Shown: positions 59,828 to 64,000 of the stretch, piece by piece
Position numbering within the stretch: the first letter of the stretch is position 1
How the letters are laid out: each line of letters begins with the position of its first letter
NCBI GenBank assembly: GCA_013329055.1
Contig: DUKY01000016.1
Coordinates: 1-64,000, forward strand
DNA: 64,000 nucleotides
Reading direction: 5' to 3'
Origin: Nanobdellota archaeon
GTDB lineage: Archaea; Nanobdellota; Nanobdellia; Pacearchaeales; GW2011-AR1
Notes under the pieces: model-generated
What the model was told of the DNA's origin: nothing
Databases searched by the model: none
The model's input: the letters and a program-made list of their open reading frames with translations, nothing else
Translations under genes and position numbers: made by a program

Positions 59828-62800
59828 TGAATAAAAAAAGAGGTTTGTTGGTTCTTTGTATGATTCTTTTACTTGGGAGTTTAGTTTCTGCTATCCCTCA
59901 GACTTTTAGCGTCCATGGTAAATTAGAAAATAATGCAGGTAGTCCGTTAGAAGGAACTTATAATATGAGTTTTAATATTTATACGACTTATACTGGTGGA
60001 AGTGCGTCGTGGACTTTGTCAAATCAGGATGTGACGACTGATTCAAATGGTATTTATAATATTGTTTTGACAAATGTTAATTTGAATTTTTCTACACAAT
60101 ATTATTTGGGTGTTGCTGTTGGTAATGATTCTGAAATGAGTCCGAGGATTAATTTGACTTCTTCGCCTTATGCATTTGAGGCACAAAATGTTAGTGTGTC
60201 TGGGGTGAGGTTTAATTCTAATGTTGATTTTGGAACTGATTATAATTTTACTTTTGATTCTGGGACTTTGTTTGTTGACGGGAGCAAAGGGTATGTGGGG
60301 ATTGGGACTACGAGCCCACAAGCAATTTTCCATATTCAAACTACTGGGACTGGAAACAAAACTGGTTTAATTGTGGGTAGAAATACGGCAAACACCAACG
60401 ATATTTCCAGTATAGTCTTTAATTCTGCGGATTTGGGAGACCAGGGTGCGATTGATTCTATAATTTTAAGTGGTTCTACGGCTGATTTAGCATTTAGAAC
60501 TCGTACCGCAAGTGCATTAACGGAAAAGGTCAGAATAACAACAACCGGCTACGTCGGAATCGGCACGACGAATCCCACGAGTAAACTTGGCATTAAGGAT
60601 ACAGCGACAAATGGAGCATTAACTTCTACTTTGAGATTATGGCAAGAAGGTTCTGGAAGTGGAACGGGAGCATCTATTGAACTTGGCTTTGCTGATAACT
60701 CGTTAAGTTCAGCGAGTATCGGCGGATTTTATGATGGAGCAGGAAGAGGGTTGTCTTTTAACACAGCTCTTTCAGGAGTGGCATTATCGGAAAAGGTGCG
60801 AATCACAAGTGCTGGCAACGTAGGTATCGGCACAACAACACCACAACAAAAACTTCATGTAAACGGAAGTATTCTTGCTAATGGGACCATTAATGCTACA
60901 AGTGATGTTTGTATTCAAGGGGGGGCTTGTTTGTCCACAGTTAGTTCAAGTGCGGGGGGGTGGACGAAAACAGGTACACAGGTTGCTTTGACAACTGCGA
61001 CAGATAATGTAAGTATTGGTTCAACGGATTTTTTTGTGGATAATAGTAAGGGCTATGTGGGTATTGGGACGACGACGCCTAATGCAACATTACATATTGT
61101 AAAACCTGGAGTATCAGGGGATAATGTAACTATAATTCATTCAGGTGGAGGGGCTAATGATTTAATGTTGATAGGGAATAGTGGCTATCCTTATGCTGTA
61201 TTTTCTGAAGCTAACACGAATGACCCCGGTAACTTGCAATTAAAATATGGAGGGAACACAACAATTAGCTTACTTGCCAATGGAAATACTTATTTTAATA
61301 ATGGCAACGTAGGTATCGGCACAACAACACCCCAACAAAAACTTCACGTTAACGGAAGTATTCTTGCGAATGGGACGATTAATGCAACTACAGATTTATG
61401 TATTCAAGGGGGGGCTTGTTTGTCCACAGTTAGTTCAAGTGCGGGGGGGTGGACGAAAACAGGTACACAGGTTGCTTTGACAACTGCGACAGATAATGTG
61501 AGTATTGGTTCTACGGATTTTTTTGTAGATAACAGCAAGGGGTATGTCGGTATTGGGACGACGAGTCCGGAAGGAAGACTAGAGGTCTCAAATTTAGATA
61601 CAGACACAGCTAATACTCTCTTGATTAGAAAACCAACTGAAGCTACTGGAACAGATGTTGGAGGTTTAAGATTTGTTACGGGTTCAGGGGCAATTAGCTC
61701 ATCAAACGCAATAGCAGGAATAGAAGCAGACATTACGCAAGCAAACCCAAGTTCATTAAAAGGAGAATTAACTTTCAGTACAAACAGAGGGGATTCATAT
61801 ACTGAAGCTATGAGAATTGATGACACCGGTTACGTCGGTATCGGCACAACAGCCCCCGCAACTCCACTCGATATAGATACTGGTTCAAATTCTTTAGGTT
61901 TACGATTGAGGGGATTAGCAGAAACAGTTGAAATAGGAGATATGTATATGGGTACTAATGGAGAAATGATTATTTCTACCGTTGGAGGAAGTGGTGGTCA
62001 AGCATTTATAGATTTGAGATCAGAAGATGATAACTATGGATTAATACTTAGACAATCAAATGGAACAGGAATATCTCCTTACGCTAACTTTTATGTTACT
62101 GATGCTGCTACAGATTATCTAAATATTGTTGTTAATGTTGCACAAGGTACCAAAGGATTAGTTATTGATGAAAATGAGAACGTCGGAATCGGCACAACAA
62201 CCCCACAACAAAAACTTCATGTAAACGGAAATATCCTCGCGAATGGAACGATTAACGCAACTACAGATTTATGTATTCAAGGGGGGGCTTGTTTGTCCAC
62301 AGTTAGTTCAAGTGCGGGGGGTTGGACTAAAACAGGAACACAGGTTGCATTAACTACTGCGACAGATAATGTGAGTATTGGTTCAACGGATTTTTTTGTG
62401 GATAACAGCAAGGGGTATGTAGGAATTGGGACGACGAGCCCTGCGACACAGCTACATGTTGTAAACCGTGGATTGTTTGACACTGCGGGTGTTGGAACCG
62501 CTAGTGTTGTTTCGTTGGGAGTTGGTAGTGAAAACACAGGATTTACATGGAACACTGGTAATGCTCTTGGTATTAGCACTAACGGTGGTGAAAGAATTAG
62601 GATTGATAATACAGGCAGCGTCGGCATTGGGACAACAAGCCCCGGAGCAACTTTAGATATAAATGGTGCAAATGATGTTACACAGCTCCGTATACGAGAT
62701 GATGATGCTAGCCCAACAGTTGCAACAGTAAATATATCCAGGTCAGATAATTTAGCAATAAACAATTACAACAATTCTCTTTTATATTTAAGAGATCATT

Positions 62801-63363
62801 CATATAATGTCCCCCTTTATATAACAGACAATAACTTCAATCCTTTATTTATAGTTAATGGTTCAGGAAATGTCGGTATCGGAACTACGAGTCCGGGGAA
62901 TCTCTTAACAGTTGGGGAACCAGCTTCAGCTAAGAACAATGTAAATGCTACCTTAAAGATTCAGGGAATGAGTGTTTCGGATGGAGGGGGAGGTTATTAT
63001 GGAAGTTATGGTGGTGCATTACTTAGTGCTACCAACGAATTTACGACTGGTGCGAGAATGTATTTGATTACTAACGCATTGGGACTAAATAAATTTGCTA
63101 TAATAAGAAGTGCAGACGTTGCAACTACTCCCACGCTGGGAACTAATGGGGTCATAACTTCTGGGACAGCTGATTTCGTGATGGATAATACAGGCAACGT
63201 CGGTATCGGCACAACAGCTCCTACGAAAAAGTTTGAAGTTAATGGAACAGCTGGGGCATTTAATGTTAATCCAGATAATGCTGGAGGTCCTTTACTTAAT
63301 ACTACTTCTGGAAATGTCACAATTACTTCTGCTGGTGGAAGTGTTATTATAAGATTAGGTTAA
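59824..63363 (+). CDS. Tail-fibre-like repetitive secreted protein
   Basis: A 1179-residue protein. The signal peptide is NKKRGLLVLCMILLLGSLVSA, followed by IPQTFSVHGKLENNAGSPLEGTYNMSFNIY, a domain common at the start of archaeal and phage-like fibre proteins. The rest is a long chain of the beta-helix/fibre motif GYVGIGTTSPxxxLxV or NVGIGTTTPQQKLHVNG, seen about ten times or more, with glycine-rich loops. A block starting IQGGACLSTVSSSAGG and ending DNSKGYVGIGTTSP occurs three times almost unchanged (starting near 60909, 61399 and 62271). Such motifs occur in phage tail fibres and trimeric surface fibres. Base composition is richer in G+C than in neighbouring genes, suggesting transfer. No chaperone S74 domain is seen. 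Confidence 0.85.
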   Translation: MMNKKRGLLVLCMILLLGSLVSAIPQTFSVHGKLENNAGSPLEGTYNMSFNIYTTYTGGSASWTLSNQDVTTDSNGIYNIVLTNVNLNFSTQYYLGVAVGNDSEMSPRINLTSSPYAFEAQNVSVSGVRFNSNVDFGTDYNFTFDSGTLFVDGSKGYVGIGTTSPQAIFHIQTTGTGNKTGLIVGRNTANTNDISSIVFNSADLGDQGAIDSIILSGSTADLAFRTRTASALTEKVRITTTGYVGIGTTNPTSKLGIKDTATNGALTSTLRLWQEGSGSGTGASIELGFADNSLSSASIGGFYDGAGRGLSFNTALSGVALSEKVRITSAGNVGIGTTTPQQKLHVNGSILANGTINATSDVCIQGGACLSTVSSSAGGWTKTGTQVALTTATDNVSIGSTDFFVDNSKGYVGIGTTTPNATLHIVKPGVSGDNVTIIHSGGGANDLMLIGNSGYPYAVFSEANTNDPGNLQLKYGGNTTISLLANGNTYFNNGNVGIGTTTPQQKLHVNGSILANGTINATTDLCIQGGACLSTVSSSAGGWTKTGTQVALTTATDNVSIGSTDFFVDNSKGYVGIGTTSPEGRLEVSNLDTDTANTLLIRKPTEATGTDVGGLRFVTGSGAISSSNAIAGIEADITQANPSSLKGELTFSTNRGDSYTEAMRIDDTGYVGIGTTAPATPLDIDTGSNSLGLRLRGLAETVEIGDMYMGTNGEMIISTVGGSGGQAFIDLRSEDDNYGLILRQSNGTGISPYANFYVTDAATDYLNIVVNVAQGTKGLVIDENENVGIGTTTPQQKLHVNGNILANGTINATTDLCIQGGACLSTVSSSAGGWTKTGTQVALTTATDNVSIGSTDFFVDNSKGYVGIGTTSPATQLHVVNRGLFDTAGVGTASVVSLGVGSENTGFTWNTGNALGISTNGGERIRIDNTGSVGIGTTSPGATLDINGANDVTQLRIRDDDASPTVATVNISRSDNLAINNYNNSLLYLRDHSYNVPLYITDNNFNPLFIVNGSGNVGIGTTSPGNLLTVGEPASAKNNVNATLKIQGMSVSDGGGGYYGSYGGALLSATNEFTTGARMYLITNALGLNKFAIIRSADVATTPTLGTNGVITSGTADFVMDNTGNVGIGTTAPTKKFEVNGTAGAFNVNPDNAGGPLLNTTSGNVTITSAGGSVIIRLG

Positions 63364-63928
63364 TTTTCAAAGAAAAGTTTGAAGTTATAGAGAATTGATT
63401 TTTAGAGAATTCTTTAAAAAATCAATTCTCTAAGAAGACATTTGAACCAACGGAAATTGAGGAAAATTATTTATTCAAATGTCTCTATACAGAATTGTGG
63501 GGGATTACAATTCTCTAAGAAGACATTTGAACCAACGGAAATTGAGGAAAACTATTTATTCAAATGTCTCTAATGGAACTGCTGGGGCATTTAATGTTGA
63601 TCCAAATAATGCTGGGGGTCCTTTACTTAATACTACTTCTGGTTTAGAGATTCATTGATATGAATCTCTAATAATCTTTTTGAAGGCAAGCAAAGCTTGC
63701 ATGAGATTAAACAAAAAGATGATAATGTTACAATTACTTCTGCAGGTGGAAGTGTGATTATAAGATTAGGTTAATGATGTTACAATTACTTCTGCTTACT
63801 CGCAACTTCGCACAGTGGAAGTGTGATATAGAGATTCATTGATATGAATCTCTAATAATCTTTTTGAACAACGGCACAGCAAAGCTTGCATGAGATTAAA
63901 CAAAAAGATCATTATTAGATGGGGTTAA
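63364..63928 (+). repeat. Two broken copies of the gene 3' end interrupted by palindromes
   Basis: Copy A starts at 63369 with the bases for KKFEV, is interrupted at 63388-63572, resumes with ATGGAACTGCTGGGGC (NGTAGAFNVDPNNAGGPLLNTTSG) to 63643, is interrupted again at 63645-63722, and finishes with NVTITSAGGSVIIRLG and TAA (63724-63774). Copy B begins at 63777 (VTITSA), is interrupted twice, and ends IIRWG-TAA at 63928. The intruding sequences are palindromic: TAGAGAATTGA...TCAATTCTCTA (63388-63432), a 55-bp repeat with AGACATTTGAA / TTCAAATGTCT (63433-63487, 63518-63572), a TAGAGATTCAT...ATGAATCTCTA hairpin (63645-63670 and again at about 63829-63852), and the GCAAGC-AAA-GCTTGC family (63671-63720, variant at 63854-63909). 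Confidence 0.9.
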
Positions 63929-63954
63929 TTATTTAAATTTGAATTGTGTGATAA

Positions 63955-63968
63955 GATATATAAATATA
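63955..63968 (+). promoter_or_regulatory. TATA-box-like element before the last gene
   Basis: The sequence around GATATATAAATATAA, 20-30 bases before an ATG at 63986, is a good archaeal TATA candidate. Confidence 0.4.
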
Positions 63969-63985
63969 ATTTCTTTTTAACATAA

Positions 63986-64000
63986 ATGGAATTAACTAAA
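63986..64000 (+). CDS. Start of a gene that continues beyond the window
   Basis: ATG followed by codons for Glu-Leu-Thr-Lys reaches the window edge. It is called a gene only because a TATA-like element lies at the right distance and no other feature uses this position. Nothing can be said of its product. Confidence 0.3.

Noticed and set aside
61404..62765. Minus-strand open frames of 140-162 codons in the fibre gene
   Set aside because: They are antisense to the conserved GIGTTSP repeats, similar to one another only because the repeats are, and have no start signals.
44728..63363. A diversity-generating retroelement acting on the repetitive surface genes
   Set aside because: No reverse transcriptase gene, no template/variable repeat pair with adenine-specific changes, and no IMH-like sequence was found in the window.

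Overview
The window looks like chromosomal DNA of an AT-rich archaeon, most likely a DPANN lineage of the Woesearchaeota/Pacearchaeota kind. The evidence is an archaeal FtsZ, a 59-residue Sec61-gamma/SecE, initiation factor aIF2-gamma, ribosomal protein S6e, an archaeal-type YchF/Obg-like GTPase, TATA-box-like promoters with short leaders, and several very large secreted proteins with KRGQMTIF-type N-termini or ITG(Q/K/N)V motifs. The lineage is inferred from these features; no database search was possible.

Layout. 0.1-5.9 kb: ftsZ and secE, separated by four small genes (three of them paralogous), then a RecB/Cas4-like nuclease and hypothetical proteins. 5.9-9.9 kb: an accessory island with an IS605-end-like structured segment, a toxin-antitoxin pair, a two-gene membrane protein + HEPN-like cassette, a broken tyrosine recombinase and a duplicated 3' end of the aIF2-gamma gene. 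9.9-22.4 kb: aIF2-gamma, S6e, a DUF475/TerC-like membrane protein, three paralogous small proteins, a MacB-type ABC exporter (ATPase plus two permeases), an HD hydrolase, a RelE-type toxin-antitoxin pair, a lycopene-cyclase-like membrane protein, a C39-like peptidase and an IS5-type MITE. 22.4-36.2 kb: three tandem paralogous cassettes, each a short prepilin-like membrane protein plus a Cys-rich secreted protein, separated by arrays of nested palindromes. 36.2-44.6 kb: a sugar nucleotidyltransferase, a decayed zinc-ribbon/Fic-Doc locus, ychF, a membrane-anchored surface protein and a Bro-N/AlbA regulator operon. 44.6-64 kb: a 4475-residue protein made of eight seven-bladed RCC1-like propellers, remnants of surface genes, a MazF-type toxin-antitoxin pair, a NYN nuclease and a tail-fibre-like surface protein followed by broken copies of its own 3' end.

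The main candidate for an undescribed system is a set of mosaic palindromic elements. A nested stem-loop module (outer stem ACTAAATC/GATTTAGT, inner stem CCTTGC/GCAAGG or CTGTGC/GCACAG) sits just downstream of genes, and the last ~20-45 bp of the upstream gene, stop codon included, is repeated after the module. This gene-end / stem-loop / gene-end-copy layout is seen after both giant Cys-rich genes (as arrays of 7 and 6 units), after ychF, and after the 39.3-42.2 kb gene, where it separates two genes that would otherwise overlap. aIF2-gamma shows a similar duplication. A second palindrome family is inserted in frame, twice, inside a Bro-N gene, much like Rickettsia palindromic elements, and recurs in the broken gene-end copies at 63.4-63.9 kb. 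Inner stems vary in a compensatory way and some loops carry a further inserted palindrome. No transposase or reverse transcriptase in the window accounts for them.
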